DNA from: Lachnospiraceae bacterium
GTDB taxonomy: Bacteria; Bacillota; Clostridia; Lachnospirales; Lachnospiraceae
NCBI GenBank assembly: GCA_015057955.1
Contig: SVDE01000004.1
Span: forward strand, 1 to 57,382
Direction of reading: 5' to 3'
Length of the DNA: 57,382 nt
The position numbers and the translations under genes are program-made. Positions 1 to 9,246 of the stretch are shown piece by piece (the stretch's first letter is position 1; each line of letters opens with the position of its first letter). The notes below the pieces were generated by a model that was not told where the DNA came from, did no database searches, and was given only the letters and a program-made list of their open reading frames with translations.

Positions 1-120
1 TAGCATTTCACAGCATGAAACCGGCGCACGCAATGGAGGAAACAGTCTATTACTGCAGTGAGACAGTGGTCTGTGATATAGGAATACAATAAATAAGATA
101 CAAAATAGCCAATACATTTA

Positions 121-137
121 TTGTGCATAACGCACAA
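121..137. promoter_or_regulatory. Palindromic operator-like site upstream of gap
   Basis: Inverted repeat TTGTGC-N5-GCACAA, about 40 bases upstream of the candidate -10 box at 165-170. Its position would suit an activator or an upstream repressor site. The bound protein is unknown. The spacing is one base shorter than a classical Rex site (TTGTG-N8-CACAA). Confidence 0.35.
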
Positions 138-164
138 ACATTTCCTTCAAAATATCTGCTATCA

Positions 165-170
165 TATAAT
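165..170 (+). promoter_or_regulatory. Candidate -10 box for gap
   Basis: A perfect TATAAT lies 70 bases before the GAPDH start. No good -35 box sits at the usual distance (TTCCTT at 142-147 is weak), so an activator may be needed. An imperfect palindrome, TTGTT-N9-AACAA at 185-203, lies just downstream of the expected transcription start, where a repressor could block it. Confidence 0.4.
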
Positions 171-239
171 TGTTGCACAAGACATTGTTGATCATGTAAA
201 CAACAGTCAGCATGATATGTATCAGGAAGGAGCAGGTTT

Positions 240-1286
240 ATGAGTATCAATATAGGTATCAATGGGTTTGGGCGTATCGCCAGGGTGATGCTGAGAAGCC
301 TCGTGTTTCGCAATGACGATGTCAAAGTCTGCGCGATCAATGTAAGAAATGCCGATTTCAAAAGGATGGCTTATCTTTTTGAATACGACTCGGTATTCGG
401 AAGGTTTAACGGCAAGGTTGAGGCCTGTGATGACGGTATCGTTATCGATGGCCGCAAGATAATCGTATTTTCAGAGTCAGACCCCGCAAATATCGAATGG
501 GACAGCGCAGGCGCGGAATACATTGTCGAATCCACCGGCGCATTTACCAATTTCAAGGACTGCCGCAAACACCTTATAGGAGGGGGAAAAAAGATCATAC
601 TGACTGCCCCCAGCAAAAAGGATGACATGCCGACATTCGTATACGGTGTCAACCACATGGACTACAAGCCTGAATATACTGTGGTATCAAATGCTTCCTG
701 TACAACTAACTGCCTTGCGCCGCTTGTAAAGGTTGTCCATGAAAAGTTCGGTATCGAGGAAGGCCTCATGTCAACGATACATGCTTCCACATCCAAACAG
801 AAACCGGTCGACTCAAACGGGGGACGTGACTGGAGGACAGGCCGAAGCGTATTTAACAATATCATTCCTTCCACGACCGGAGCAGCTAAGGCTGTCGGTA
901 AGGTCATGCCTGAGATGCAGGGCAAACTGACCGGACTTAGCTTCCGCGTCCCTACCAATGATGTGTCCGTGGTCGACCTTACCGCAAAACTGTCAACCAA
1001 GACAGATTACAAGAGCATCTGCGCAGCCATCAAGGAATCTTCTGAAGGAAACATGAAGGGGATCATCGAATATCTGGATGACGAGATCGTATCGGGTGAC
1101 ATCAGAGGCAACGCCCATACATGCGTTTTTGATGAAAAAGCCGGCATAATGCTCAATGATCATTTCGTCAAGCTCATAGCATGGTATGATAACGAGTGGG
1201 GTTATTCAAACAAGACTCTCGACATGCTCATCCACATGGCAAAGACAGATGCCAAAGCTGAAGCAAAGGCAAAAAAAGAAAAATAG
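240..1286 (+). CDS. gap: Glyceraldehyde-3-phosphate dehydrogenase, type I
   Basis: Cytosolic glycolytic enzyme that oxidises and phosphorylates glyceraldehyde-3-phosphate to 1,3-bisphosphoglycerate. The N-terminal Rossmann motif NGFGRIAR (residues 8-15), the catalytic motif ASCTTNC with nucleophile Cys154, the downstream STIHAST histidine motif and the C-terminal WYDNEWGYSNK motif are all visible, and the 348-residue length fits the family. The sequence resembles the E. coli GapA type. Two oddities stand out. The Asp that normally ends the second Rossmann strand (AIND in most NAD-dependent enzymes) is Val35, followed by Arg36. There is also an extra Ala/Lys-rich tail over the last 14 or so residues. 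The start follows GGAAGGAG at 227-234. The gene is monocistronic, with its own terminator. Confidence 0.95.
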   Translation: MSINIGINGFGRIARVMLRSLVFRNDDVKVCAINVRNADFKRMAYLFEYDSVFGRFNGKVEACDDGIVIDGRKIIVFSESDPANIEWDSAGAEYIVESTGAFTNFKDCRKHLIGGGKKIILTAPSKKDDMPTFVYGVNHMDYKPEYTVVSNASCTTNCLAPLVKVVHEKFGIEEGLMSTIHASTSKQKPVDSNGGRDWRTGRSVFNNIIPSTTGAAKAVGKVMPEMQGKLTGLSFRVPTNDVSVVDLTAKLSTKTDYKSICAAIKESSEGNMKGIIEYLDDEIVSGDIRGNAHTCVFDEKAGIMLNDHFVKLIAWYDNEWGYSNKTLDMLIHMAKTDAKAEAKAKKEK

Positions 1287-1316
1287 TCTGTGATCTGAAA
1301 AATAATACTAAAAAGG

Positions 1317-1345
1317 CTGCCGCGCCAGACGCGGCAGTTCTTTTT
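1317..1345 (+). terminator. Rho-independent terminator of gap
   Basis: Perfect 8-bp stem CTGCCGCG/CGCGGCAG with the 5-base loop CCAGA, followed by TTCTTTTT. It starts 31 bases after the gap stop codon and separates gap from the next operon. Confidence 0.9.
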
Positions 1346-1373
1346 GTAAATAAACATAGAAAAAACATAATAT
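1344..1373 (+). promoter_or_regulatory. Weak candidate promoter for the CorC/V-ATPase operon
   Basis: TTGTAA at 1344-1349 and CATAAT/TAATAT at about 1366-1373 give a 16-18 base spacer. This is the best sigma-A-like pair between the gap terminator and the next gene. It overlaps the terminator T-tract and is only moderately convincing. Confidence 0.3.
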
Positions 1374-1438
1374 ATGAAGTACAATAAACTATGTATGGGA
1401 AGATATCTTCCGGAATATGTTTAAAGGAGTTTTTTATA

Positions 1439-2722
1439 TTGGACACACAGCCTTTCATACAGGGCGCCATTCTGCTTATACTGCTGATACTTTCGGGCTT
1501 TTTTTCATCTGCCGAGACAGCGCTGGTCTCTGTTAACCATATTCAGGTCCAGCTTCTGGCCGATGAAGGAAATAAAAGGGCTGAACGGGTACTGTGGATA
1601 CTGGAACGCTCACCGAAGATGCTGTCAGCAATACTTATAGGCAATAATATCGTAAACCTTTCTGCATCAGCTCTTGCGGCAGCAATGACGACCGATCTGT
1701 TTGGAAGCGCATATATAGGCATAGCTACAGGCATACTGACATTCCTTGTACTGGTGTTCGGGGAAGTTACACCCAAGTCTCTGGCTGCTACATATTCGCT
1801 TAAATTCTCGCTTGCGTATTCATGGCTTGTCAAAACCCTGATGATCCTCTTTACTCCGTTAGTCTTCATAATCGACGGAATAAGAAAGGGAATACTCAGG
1901 ATGTTCGGGATCGATCCGAATGCCAAGGTCAATACCATGACGGAAGAAGAACTGAAGACTCTCGTTGACGTGGCTAAGGAAGAGGATGCGATCGAGGAAG
2001 ACGAGTTCCAGATGATCAACAATGTGTTCAGTCTGGATGAGTCGCTGGCAAAGGATATCATGGTGCCAAGGATCGACATGGTGTTTGTCCAGGCGGACAT
2101 GGACAGGGAAGAACTCATGGCCATTTTCCGCGTCAATCAATATACCAGGTATCCTGTATACAGTGAGAACAGGGACAACGTCATAGGCACGATCAACATG
2201 AAAGATGTCCTTCTGCTTCCGGATGAAGAGGATTTCACCATCAGACAGATCCTAAGAGAGCCGAATTTCACTTTTGAGCACATCGAGGTCGGAACGCTCC
2301 TTATGGAGATGAGGGAGAAATCCATAAATCTCATGATCGTACTCGATGAGTATGGATCGACCAGCGGAATGATAACTCTTGAGGACATACTTGAAGAGAT
2401 CGTCGGAGAGATCCGCGACGAGTATGATGAGGATGAAAAGGACGCGATAAAACAGCTTAAGAAAAAGAATGAGTTCCTTGTGGACGGAGCAACTAATCTT
2501 GACGATGTAAATGACATGCTCGGGCTTGAACAGGAACACAAGATCACTTCCGAAGAATATGATTCCATAGGCGGATTCATGATAGAACAGCTCGACAGGC
2601 TTCCCAAGAAGGGTGAGTGCATAGAGCTTCCTGACGGTATAAAGCTTATCGCTGAGGTAGTCAGGAGAAACCGTATTGAGAATGTCCACATAATCCTTCC
2701 TGAGGAGAAAGAACAGGAATAA
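1439..2722 (+). CDS. CNNM/CorC (HlyC) family transport-associated membrane protein
   Basis: Integral membrane protein of the CNNM/CorC family. Members are linked to Mg2+ or Co2+ efflux and were formerly annotated as hemolysins. Domain order: an N-terminal DUF21/CNNM membrane domain (about residues 1-185, with motif FFSSAETALVSV), a pair of CBS domains (about 200-325, starting near IMVPR) and a C-terminal CorC/HlyC domain (about 340-420, near SIGGFMIEQL). I prefer the TTG start at 1439, 9 bases after a clear AAAGGAG at 1423-1429. An in-frame ATG at 1391 has no ribosome site and would add a non-family leader. The stop is 3 bases before the first V-ATPase gene, so the two are probably cotranscribed. 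The substrate ion cannot be read from sequence. Confidence 0.88.
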   Translation: MDTQPFIQGAILLILLILSGFFSSAETALVSVNHIQVQLLADEGNKRAERVLWILERSPKMLSAILIGNNIVNLSASALAAAMTTDLFGSAYIGIATGILTFLVLVFGEVTPKSLAATYSLKFSLAYSWLVKTLMILFTPLVFIIDGIRKGILRMFGIDPNAKVNTMTEEELKTLVDVAKEEDAIEEDEFQMINNVFSLDESLAKDIMVPRIDMVFVQADMDREELMAIFRVNQYTRYPVYSENRDNVIGTINMKDVLLLPDEEDFTIRQILREPNFTFEHIEVGTLLMEMREKSINLMIVLDEYGSTSGMITLEDILEEIVGEIRDEYDEDEKDAIKQLKKKNEFLVDGATNLDDVNDMLGLEQEHKITSEEYDSIGGFMIEQLDRLPKKGECIELPDGIKLIAEVVRRNRIENVHIILPEEKEQE

Positions 2723-2725
2723 GAC

Positions 2726-3055
2726 ATGGAAAAGATCGTAAATGAAATGATAGAAGAGATATCCCGCATAAACAGCGCTGCCGCTGATTATGTCGAGAGC
2801 GCCGAGAATGCCAAGATCAAGCTCGGCAGGGATTACAGGGCAAAAAAAGAGGAGTTTGATGAAAAACTGAACGACTCCGCGCAGGCAAGGCTCGATGAAT
2901 TGAAAGAAAAACTTACCCGCGAGAATAACGATCGCATTGATGCTCTTCACCGGGAGACTGATGAATACATAATGGCACTTGAAAGTTCATTTGAGCAGAA
3001 CCATTCCGAATGGGCACAGAAGATCGTCGATGAGATAACAGCACAGCGGTTGTAG
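2726..3055 (+). CDS. V-type ATPase peripheral stalk subunit G/H-like
   Basis: A 109-residue, highly charged protein that is probably one long coiled-coil helix (many Glu, Lys and Arg, no hydrophobic segment). It sits at the head of the V-ATPase gene block. In related operons this position holds the G/H subunit (NtpF in Enterococcus), which pairs with subunit E to form the peripheral stalk joining the catalytic head to subunit I. Sequence conservation is low in this family, so the call rests on length, coiled-coil character and position. It begins 3 bases after the CorC-like gene and ends 2 bases before subunit C. Confidence 0.75.
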   Translation: MEKIVNEMIEEISRINSAAADYVESAENAKIKLGRDYRAKKEEFDEKLNDSAQARLDELKEKLTRENNDRIDALHRETDEYIMALESSFEQNHSEWAQKIVDEITAQRL

Positions 3056-3057
3056 AA

Positions 3058-4104
3058 ATGAAAGGCATCACAACTTACGGAGCAGTTGCGACAAAGATCA
3101 GAGGCATGAGATCGCATCTGCTGACAACTGAAGACTATGAAAAGATCGCAGCCTGCCCGAGTGTCAGGGAGATCGTAATGTTCCTTAAAGGACATCCCAG
3201 CTATGGAGAGGTTCTGGAAGAACTGGATCCCGACAACATGAGAAGAGAATCTTTCGAAAGGATGATACTCCGATCTGTCTTCAGGGATTTCGCAAAGATT
3301 GCGCATTTCCTAGACAGACAGCATAAGGATCTTCTGACCGTGTTCTCGGTTGAATACGAATTGAGGCTCCTTAACAATTTGATCAGGAATATCTATAACC
3401 GGTATTCGGAGCAGTCTGATCTCAGCGTGTACAGACCGATGTATGAAGGAAGTCCGAATTTCGATTTTGACAGAGTCATCAAGGCCAAAGACATGGACAG
3501 CATGATCAATGCCCTGGAGGGAAGCCCATACCAGGCGCCGCTGCTGAAGATCAGGAAAATGGCTGATAAGCCTACCCTGTTTGATTATGAGACCGCGATC
3601 ACCAGATTCCATTTCTCTTACTATTTTGACGCGCTGAAAAAGATAGATGACCATGCTGAAAGAGATGTGCTGCTTGAAATACGCGGCAGCCAGATCGACA
3701 TGCTGAACATAGTCTGGATATACAGGTCAAAGGCATATTATAAAATGACTGCAAAAGAGATCACGGATTTCATCATTCCTGCATGCCATAAGCTAAAACC
3801 GGCGCAGATCGCAAGGATGGCAGCGGCACCTAACGCAGAGGAAGTCCTGAACATTGTTGCGGAGACCAGATATGCGAAAAGCTTTGACCTTACAGATCCG
3901 GAAAGCATGGAGGAAGCTGTTAACGCACACATTGAAAAGCTGAACGCAAAGACACGCAGAGACTATCCATACTCATTTGCCGTGATAGGCGCTTATGCCT
4001 ATGACAAAAAGGCTGAAGTGGACAGGATCGTCAGGATAACAGAAAGCGTCCGTTACGGATATGACCCTAAAGTCATACTGGACGCATTACATATTCAGAG
4101 GTAA
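3058..4104 (+). CDS. ntpC: V-type ATPase subunit C
   Basis: Central-stalk subunit C (AC39/subunit d family). It caps the membrane rotor ring and couples it to the D/F shaft. The protein is 348 residues, almost entirely helical and soluble. The N-terminal TYGAVATKIRGM segment and the repeated helical-bundle pattern fit the family. There is no strong ribosome site before the ATG, and the previous stop is only 2 bases away, so translation is probably coupled. In the Enterococcus ntp operon subunit C comes after E; here it precedes I. Confidence 0.88.
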   Translation: MKGITTYGAVATKIRGMRSHLLTTEDYEKIAACPSVREIVMFLKGHPSYGEVLEELDPDNMRRESFERMILRSVFRDFAKIAHFLDRQHKDLLTVFSVEYELRLLNNLIRNIYNRYSEQSDLSVYRPMYEGSPNFDFDRVIKAKDMDSMINALEGSPYQAPLLKIRKMADKPTLFDYETAITRFHFSYYFDALKKIDDHAERDVLLEIRGSQIDMLNIVWIYRSKAYYKMTAKEITDFIIPACHKLKPAQIARMAAAPNAEEVLNIVAETRYAKSFDLTDPESMEEAVNAHIEKLNAKTRRDYPYSFAVIGAYAYDKKAEVDRIVRITESVRYGYDPKVILDALHIQR

Positions 4105-4111
4105 CAGACCA

Positions 4112-6121
4112 ATGATCGAAAAAATGGCATATGTTAACATTACCGGCCCGAGGGAGCGGATGGAAGACATTACGGACAGATACCTGTGCGATGTGGACAT
4201 CCATCTCGAAAACGCTGTCCTGAGGCTTGAAGGACAGAGGTTTGCCGTCCCGATGACTGCGCAGGACCCGTACAGGGAGCTGCTTGGCCGTTCGGAGAGC
4301 ATTTCAGAGTCGGTAGAGGACTTCTTTGGCAAAAAAGATAAGAAGGCACAGAAAAAGGAAGAAAAAAGGCTTCAAAAAAAAGCAAAAGAAAACCCGATGG
4401 ACAGGGACGAGGCCATAGCCCTCGTTCAGGACGCGTATGCAAAAGCCTGCGAAGACAAAGAAGCAGTATCTGTATTCAAGGATCAGCTTGCAGAGCTTGA
4501 GGCAGACAGGGATTCTCTTGCGCCGTTCATCGGCCTGGCTTATCCGGTTGAAAAACTCATGAAATTCAAATATGTGGCCTGCAGGTTCGGAAGAGTACCC
4601 AAGGCGGCATGGAATGACTTTTCGAGGATGATAGCTGACGACCGGTCAACTGTCTTTTCCAAGTGCCAGACAGACGACAAATATGTTTGGGGCGTGTTCT
4701 TCGTCCCGGAAAATGAGGATGCAAGAGCGGACTCGTTTTACGCCGCGCTCAGATTCGAACGTGTGGATGTATGTGATAAATACTGCGGCACTCCCAAAGA
4801 GATATGTGATGAGCTGAATGAGAAGATCAGCAAGCTTAAAGCCGACATTGATAAGTACACCGCCGACATAAAGTCCGTACTCAACGAGGACATGCGCGAC
4901 CGGCTCTGGATAGCGGATAATACGTTAAAGGCACTGTCCCATAACTTTGAATCATATAAACTTGCTGCCTGTATTGAGGATGATGAGGATTTTGACGGGG
5001 TTGATACGCCATTCTTTTTCATGTGCGGCTGGATGAGAGTCAGGGAAGCAAACGAACTTAAGAAAAAGCTCGAGAGCAATGAGAAGGATATTATCTGCAT
5101 AGTAAATGACAAACCGCTCGAGGCAGGTCTTGAGCCGCCTGTCAGCATAAAGAACAGAGGCATATTCAAGCCGTATGAAATGTACACCAAGATGTACGGG
5201 CTGCCAAACTACAATGAATTTGACCCGACAGTTCTCGTTGCAATACTTTACTCGTTCATCTTCGGAGCGATGTTTGGCGATCTGGGACATGGCCTGTGCC
5301 TTCTGATCGGCGGAGCGGTCATCTATTTTGTGAAACGCTCACCGCTTGCAGGGATCATATCATTTGCCGGATTCTTCTCTTCGATATTCGGATTATTGTA
5401 TGGAAGCTTTTTCGGATTTGAAGATATTATTCCCGCACTTTGGCTGAAACCCAGGTCCGCGATGATAAACCTGAACTTTATAGGCAGGCTTAACACCGTG
5501 TTCGCTGTGGCTGTCCTGTTTGGAATGCTGCTCATGCTGGTGCTCATGATCATAAATGTGCTGAACCACATCAAGCAGAAGAATTTCAAGGAGAGCATTT
5601 TCAGCTCAAACGGGATTGCCGGATTCCTTTTCTACGGAACAGTGGTTCTCGTAGCGGTGCTTTATGTAACAGGCAAGGCGCTTCCGGCAACGATCATAAT
5701 TGTCGTCCTGATAGTGATATCAGTGTTAATGCTCGCGCTCAACGAGCCGCTGACCAATATCCTGAATAAGCGCAAAGCGCTTGAGACCGGTGTTGGCATG
5801 TACTGCGTGGAGACATTTTTCGATCTGTTTGAGACTGTGCTGACCTATTTCTCTAATACACTTTCATTCCTGCGTGTCGGCGCATTTGCCATAAGCCACG
5901 CGGCCATGATGGAAGTCGTGCTCTCACTTGGAGGATACACCGAAGGAGGAAACGGCAGCATAGTAGTCCTGATAATAGGCAATATCTTTGTAATGGGATT
6001 TGAGGGACTTATTGTAGGCATTCAGGTACTGCGTCTTCAGTACTATGAAGTATTTTCAAAATTCTATAAAGGAGACGGCAGGGAATTCAAGCCGTTTTTC
6101 ATAAAAAGGAGGAACAGTTAA
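4112..6121 (+). CDS. ntpI: V-type ATPase subunit I (membrane stator, a-subunit homologue)
   Basis: Membrane stator subunit that forms the ion half-channels and anchors the peripheral stalks. The N-terminal half is cytosolic and coiled-coil rich. The C-terminal half, from about residue 380, contains seven or eight membrane segments. The motif SFLRVGAFAISHA near residue 585 carries the conserved Arg that faces the rotor Glu. I chose ATG 4112 over the longer reading frame from 4061 because AGAGGT lies at 4097-4102 and the MIEKMAYVNITGP start matches relatives; the longer start would overlap subunit C. A Lys/Glu-rich stretch at about residues 72-92 looks like a lineage-specific insertion. Confidence 0.93.
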   Translation: MIEKMAYVNITGPRERMEDITDRYLCDVDIHLENAVLRLEGQRFAVPMTAQDPYRELLGRSESISESVEDFFGKKDKKAQKKEEKRLQKKAKENPMDRDEAIALVQDAYAKACEDKEAVSVFKDQLAELEADRDSLAPFIGLAYPVEKLMKFKYVACRFGRVPKAAWNDFSRMIADDRSTVFSKCQTDDKYVWGVFFVPENEDARADSFYAALRFERVDVCDKYCGTPKEICDELNEKISKLKADIDKYTADIKSVLNEDMRDRLWIADNTLKALSHNFESYKLAACIEDDEDFDGVDTPFFFMCGWMRVREANELKKKLESNEKDIICIVNDKPLEAGLEPPVSIKNRGIFKPYEMYTKMYGLPNYNEFDPTVLVAILYSFIFGAMFGDLGHGLCLLIGGAVIYFVKRSPLAGIISFAGFFSSIFGLLYGSFFGFEDIIPALWLKPRSAMINLNFIGRLNTVFAVAVLFGMLLMLVLMIINVLNHIKQKNFKESIFSSNGIAGFLFYGTVVLVAVLYVTGKALPATIIIVVLIVISVLMLALNEPLTNILNKRKALETGVGMYCVETFFDLFETVLTYFSNTLSFLRVGAFAISHAAMMEVVLSLGGYTEGGNGSIVVLIIGNIFVMGFEGLIVGIQVLRLQYYEVFSKFYKGDGREFKPFFIKRRNS

Positions 6122-6537
6122 TGTTGGCAACAAAGATCATTCTTGCAATCGTGGTTCTGCTTACGATCGTGCTCCCGATAGCATATTATTTCATGGTCGG
6201 GAAAAAGAAAAACCGCAGCAGGGCAAAGACTCTCGCGGTGAACATCATCACATTTGCTTCCGCGTTCATCATCTCGACAGTGATAGTATTTTCAGGCACT
6301 GCCAGGGCAGCAGGTGAAGCTTCTGCTTCAGGCCTCGGATACATCGCGGCAGCTCTCGCGGTAGGACTTTCGTGCATAGGCTCAGGCATAGCGGTAGCAA
6401 ATTCGGCAAGCGCTGCTCTTGGAGCACTCAGCGAGGATTCGACTGTATTCGGTAAATCACTCGTATTTGTCGGTCTGTCAGAAGGTATCGCCCTTTACGG
6501 ACTGATCATTTCATTCATGATACTGGGCGCGCTTTAA
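6121..6537 (+). CDS. ntpK: V-type ATPase subunit K (rotor ring proteolipid)
   Basis: Ring-forming proteolipid that carries the translocated ion. The 138-residue protein has about four membrane segments. The last two form the recognisable hairpin (GSGIAVANSASAALGAL followed by LSEGIALYGLIISF), with the ion-binding Glu in SEGIALYG. I see no Gln or Thr partners typical of the Enterococcus Na+ site, so proton use is possible but not proven. The ATG overlaps the stop codon of subunit I as TAATG, a sign of translational coupling. Confidence 0.92.
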   Translation: MLATKIILAIVVLLTIVLPIAYYFMVGKKKNRSRAKTLAVNIITFASAFIISTVIVFSGTARAAGEASASGLGYIAAALAVGLSCIGSGIAVANSASAALGALSEDSTVFGKSLVFVGLSEGIALYGLIISFMILGAL

Positions 6538-6538
6538 G

Positions 6539-6847
6539 ATGAAGATTTTTCTGATCGCGAACAATACGGAAACATTTGCCGGGATGCGCCTGGCAGGAGT
6601 GGATGGCGTCATTGTACATACAGACGAAGAATTCCACGAGGCGTTTGATAAGGCATTTGCTGATAAGGACACCGGGATCATCCTGATCATGGATGATCTC
6701 TATGACCAGTACAGTTCATTTCTGATCGAAATGAAGCTGAAGCATCCCATGCCCCTTATCGTATCCATACCGGCACGAGGCGAAGAGGCCAGGATTACCG
6801 ATGCTGTGTCGTCTTATATCGAAACAGCGATAGGAATGAAGATCTGA
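6539..6847 (+). CDS. ntpG: V-type ATPase subunit F (central shaft)
   Basis: Small soluble subunit (102 residues) that binds subunit D in the rotating shaft. It shows the family pattern of a short Rossmann-like fold: a start like FLIANNTETFAGMRLAGVDG, an acidic middle with IILIMDDL, and a C-terminal IVSIPARG segment. It follows subunit K by 1 base. The symbol follows Enterococcus usage, where ntpG encodes subunit F. Confidence 0.88.
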   Translation: MKIFLIANNTETFAGMRLAGVDGVIVHTDEEFHEAFDKAFADKDTGIILIMDDLYDQYSSFLIEMKLKHPMPLIVSIPARGEEARITDAVSSYIETAIGMKI

Positions 6848-6857
6848 GGAAAACTAA

Positions 6858-7430
6858 ATGGCAGCAGAAGACAAACTGAAATATTTTTATGATTCCGCGA
6901 TGAATGCCCTTAAGCAGAAAAATGAGGGCGAGATCGAAACCATGAGGGAAAACCTTGAGCGGGATCTTGAAAATTACAAAAAGGAACATGGCAAGGAAAT
7001 AGATCTGCAGGAACGTCTGCATCGTGTGGAGATCAAACGTGAACTGCAGAAGACGCTTGCCTCTGAAAAGCTTAAGGTCAGAAGAAAATTGTCTGAAAAA
7101 GAGGCAGACCTGATCGAAAAACTGTTTGATGAAGTCGGGGAAAAACTGGATGCGTTCAGGGCAACCCCGGCATATAAAGATACGCTGAAGGACTGCATAA
7201 ACAAGATCATTGAGTTTGCGGACGGTGAGGAAACGATAATCTATCTGTGCGCGAGCGATGCAGCCCTTAAGGATGAACTTGAGAAGGAGTGCGGTGTCAC
7301 ACTTCAGATAAGTGACATGCATTTTAACGGGGGAGTTCAGGCAGACATCCCGTCAAGAAATATCTTCATCAATGATTCCTACTCTTCCATAATGGGAGAG
7401 AAAAAGAGGACTTATGTATTGAAAGCATGA
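6858..7430 (+). CDS. ntpE: V-type ATPase subunit E (peripheral stalk)
   Basis: Peripheral stalk subunit that pairs with the G/H subunit and holds the A3B3 head against rotation. The first 110 residues are strongly charged and helical (coiled coil). The C-terminal 80 form the globular domain, with the family-like segment FNGGVQADIPSRNIFINDS. Its 190-residue length is normal. Subunit A follows after a 34-base gap containing GGAGA at 7451-7455. Confidence 0.88.
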   Translation: MAAEDKLKYFYDSAMNALKQKNEGEIETMRENLERDLENYKKEHGKEIDLQERLHRVEIKRELQKTLASEKLKVRRKLSEKEADLIEKLFDEVGEKLDAFRATPAYKDTLKDCINKIIEFADGEETIIYLCASDAALKDELEKECGVTLQISDMHFNGGVQADIPSRNIFINDSYSSIMGEKKRTYVLKA

Positions 7431-7464
7431 CATGGTCCCTGACTGATTCTGGAGATAAGATCAA

Positions 7465-9246
7465 ATGGAAAACACAGAAAAAATTTACGGCATTAACGGT
7501 CCGGTCATCTATATAAAAGGCAAGACATCCCTGTCAATGGGCGAGATGGTATTTGTCGGAAACTCCCGCCTTGTCGGAGAGGTGATACTTCTGACCGCTG
7601 ACATGACGACCATTCAGGTGTATGAGGAAACAACCGGACTCAGGCCCGGAGATCCCGTGTACGGCAGCGGACAGCCGATCTATGTGACGCTTGGCCCGGG
7701 TATCCTTAATAATATCTTTGACGGAATTGAAAGACCGCTCGCGAGCATCGCAAAAGAAAGCGGCATGTATATAGGCAGGGGTGTTACAGTTCCTTCGCTC
7801 GACACAGAGAAAAAATGGCCTGTAAAGATGAAGATACAGGAAGGCCAGTTTGTCGCCGGCGGGGAGATCCTTGCGGAAACACAGGAGACTGAGAGCATCA
7901 CACACAGATCACTTATCCCGCCGAAAGTATCGGGCAGGGTGATATATGCAGCACCGGATGGCGAATATACTGTCGAAGAAACTATAGCTAAAGTAAAGAC
8001 CAGAAACGGGGATGAGGTGGAGATCAAGCTCGCCCAGCGCTGGCCCATAAGAGTGCCGCGTCCCTACGGAAACAGATTTGTATCATCAAGACCGCTTGTT
8101 ACCGGTCAGAGAATACTCGATACACTGTTTCCTATCGCAAAGGGAGGCACAGCCGCCATACCGGGCGGATTCGGAACAGGAAAGACAATGAACCAGCATC
8201 AGATAGCCAAGTGGGCGGATGCTGATATCATCATATATATAGGATGCGGAGAGCGCGGAAACGAGATGACGGAGGTTCTTGAGGATTTCTCCAAACTTGT
8301 TGACCCCAAGACCGGTAATACCATGATGAACAGGACATGTCTCATAGCAAATGTCTCAAACATGCCCGTTGCCGCGCGTGAAGCAAGTATTTATACAGGA
8401 ATAACCCTGGCAGAGTATTACAGGGACATGGGATATCATGTGGCAGTCATGGCTGATTCGACATCCAGATGGGCAGAAGCCCTGAGAGAGCTGTCCGGCC
8501 GACTCGAAGAGATGCCTGCCGAGGAAGGATTCCCTGCCTATCTTGCAAGCCGTCTTTCAGGATTCTATGAAAGAGCAGGCTATATCCAGGCACTGTGCGG
8601 AGAAGAGGGCAGTGTCTCCATAATAGGAGCTGTTTCACCTCAGGGAGGTGACTTCTCGGAGCCTGTTACGCAGAATACAAAGCGTTTTGTCCGCTGCTTC
8701 TGGGGACTTGACAGGGCTCTCGCTTATGCAAGGCATTTCCCTGCGATCAATTGGCTGAACAGCTACTCAGAGTATGTCAACGACCTGGCTCCCTGGTATG
8801 CGCAGAATGTAAGCCGCAGGTTTGTCACATACAGGAACAGGCTCGTCACGATCCTGAATGATGAGAGTTCCCTCATGGAGATAGTAAAGCTCATAGGTAG
8901 TGACGTGCTTCCGGATGACCAGAAACTGATACTGGAGATCGCAAGGGTAATAAGAGTAGGCTTCCTCCAGCAGAACGCTTTCCATCCGGTTGATACCTGC
9001 GTTCCTCTGGACAAGCAGTACCGCATGATGAAGACGATACTATTTCTGTATGATAAGTGCAAGGCGCTCATTGCCGCCGGTATTCCGGTATCCATCATCA
9101 GAAAAGAGGACATATTTGAGAAAGTATGCAACATGAAATTCGATGTCGGAAATGATGAGCCTGAGAAATTTGACACATATCTCGAGCTTATCGATAAGTT
9201 TTACGGCAAGGTTCTGAAGGAGCAGGGAAAGACAAATGTCGATTAA
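7465..9246 (+). CDS. ntpA: V-type ATPase catalytic subunit A
   Basis: Catalytic ATP-binding subunit. The Walker A motif is GGFGTGKT at residues 234-241 (the usual form is GPFGSGKT). The V-ATPase-specific bulge domain lies before it (about residues 110-190). The segments [15 protein letters not shown] and [14 protein letters not shown] are typical, and the latter includes the Walker B region. The protein is full length at 593 residues. Its end overlaps the start of subunit B by 11 bases. Together with subunit B it forms the hexameric head that couples ATP hydrolysis or synthesis to ion flow. Confidence 0.97.
   Translation: MENTEKIYGINGPVIYIKGKTSLSMGEMVFVGNSRLVGEVILLTADMTTIQVYEETTGLRPGDPVYGSGQPIYVTLGPGILNNIFDGIERPLASIAKESGMYIGRGVTVPSLDTEKKWPVKMKIQEGQFVAGGEILAETQETESITHRSLIPPKVSGRVIYAAPDGEYTVEETIAKVKTRNGDEVEIKLAQRWPIRVPRPYGNRFVSSRPLVTGQRILDTLFPIAKGGTAAIPGGFGTGKTMNQHQIAKWADADIIIYIGCGERGNEMTEVLEDFSKLVDPKTGNTMMNRTCLIANVSNMPVAAREASIYTGITLAEYYRDMGYHVAVMADSTSRWAEALRELSGRLEEMPAEEGFPAYLASRLSGFYERAGYIQALCGEEGSVSIIGAVSPQGGDFSEPVTQNTKRFVRCFWGLDRALAYARHFPAINWLNSYSEYVNDLAPWYAQNVSRRFVTYRNRLVTILNDESSLMEIVKLIGSDVLPDDQKLILEIARVIRVGFLQQNAFHPVDTCVPLDKQYRMMKTILFLYDKCKALIAAGIPVSIIRKEDIFEKVCNMKFDVGNDEPEKFDTYLELIDKFYGKVLKEQGKTNVD

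Noticed and set aside
185..203. Rex operator upstream of gap
   Set aside because: The arms resemble Rex sites, but the total length is 19 bases rather than 18 and the inner bases do not match. I keep it only as an unnamed palindrome.
1..239. Reverse-strand frame at the left edge (50-361)
   Set aside because: It overlaps the start of gap and lacks family features. The region reads as a regulatory leader.
2137..2950. Two long reverse-strand frames (210 and 232 residues) over the CorC-like gene
   Set aside because: They mirror a strongly conserved forward gene and its neighbour. Their composition (Ser/Ile/Phe rich) is typical of antisense shadows.
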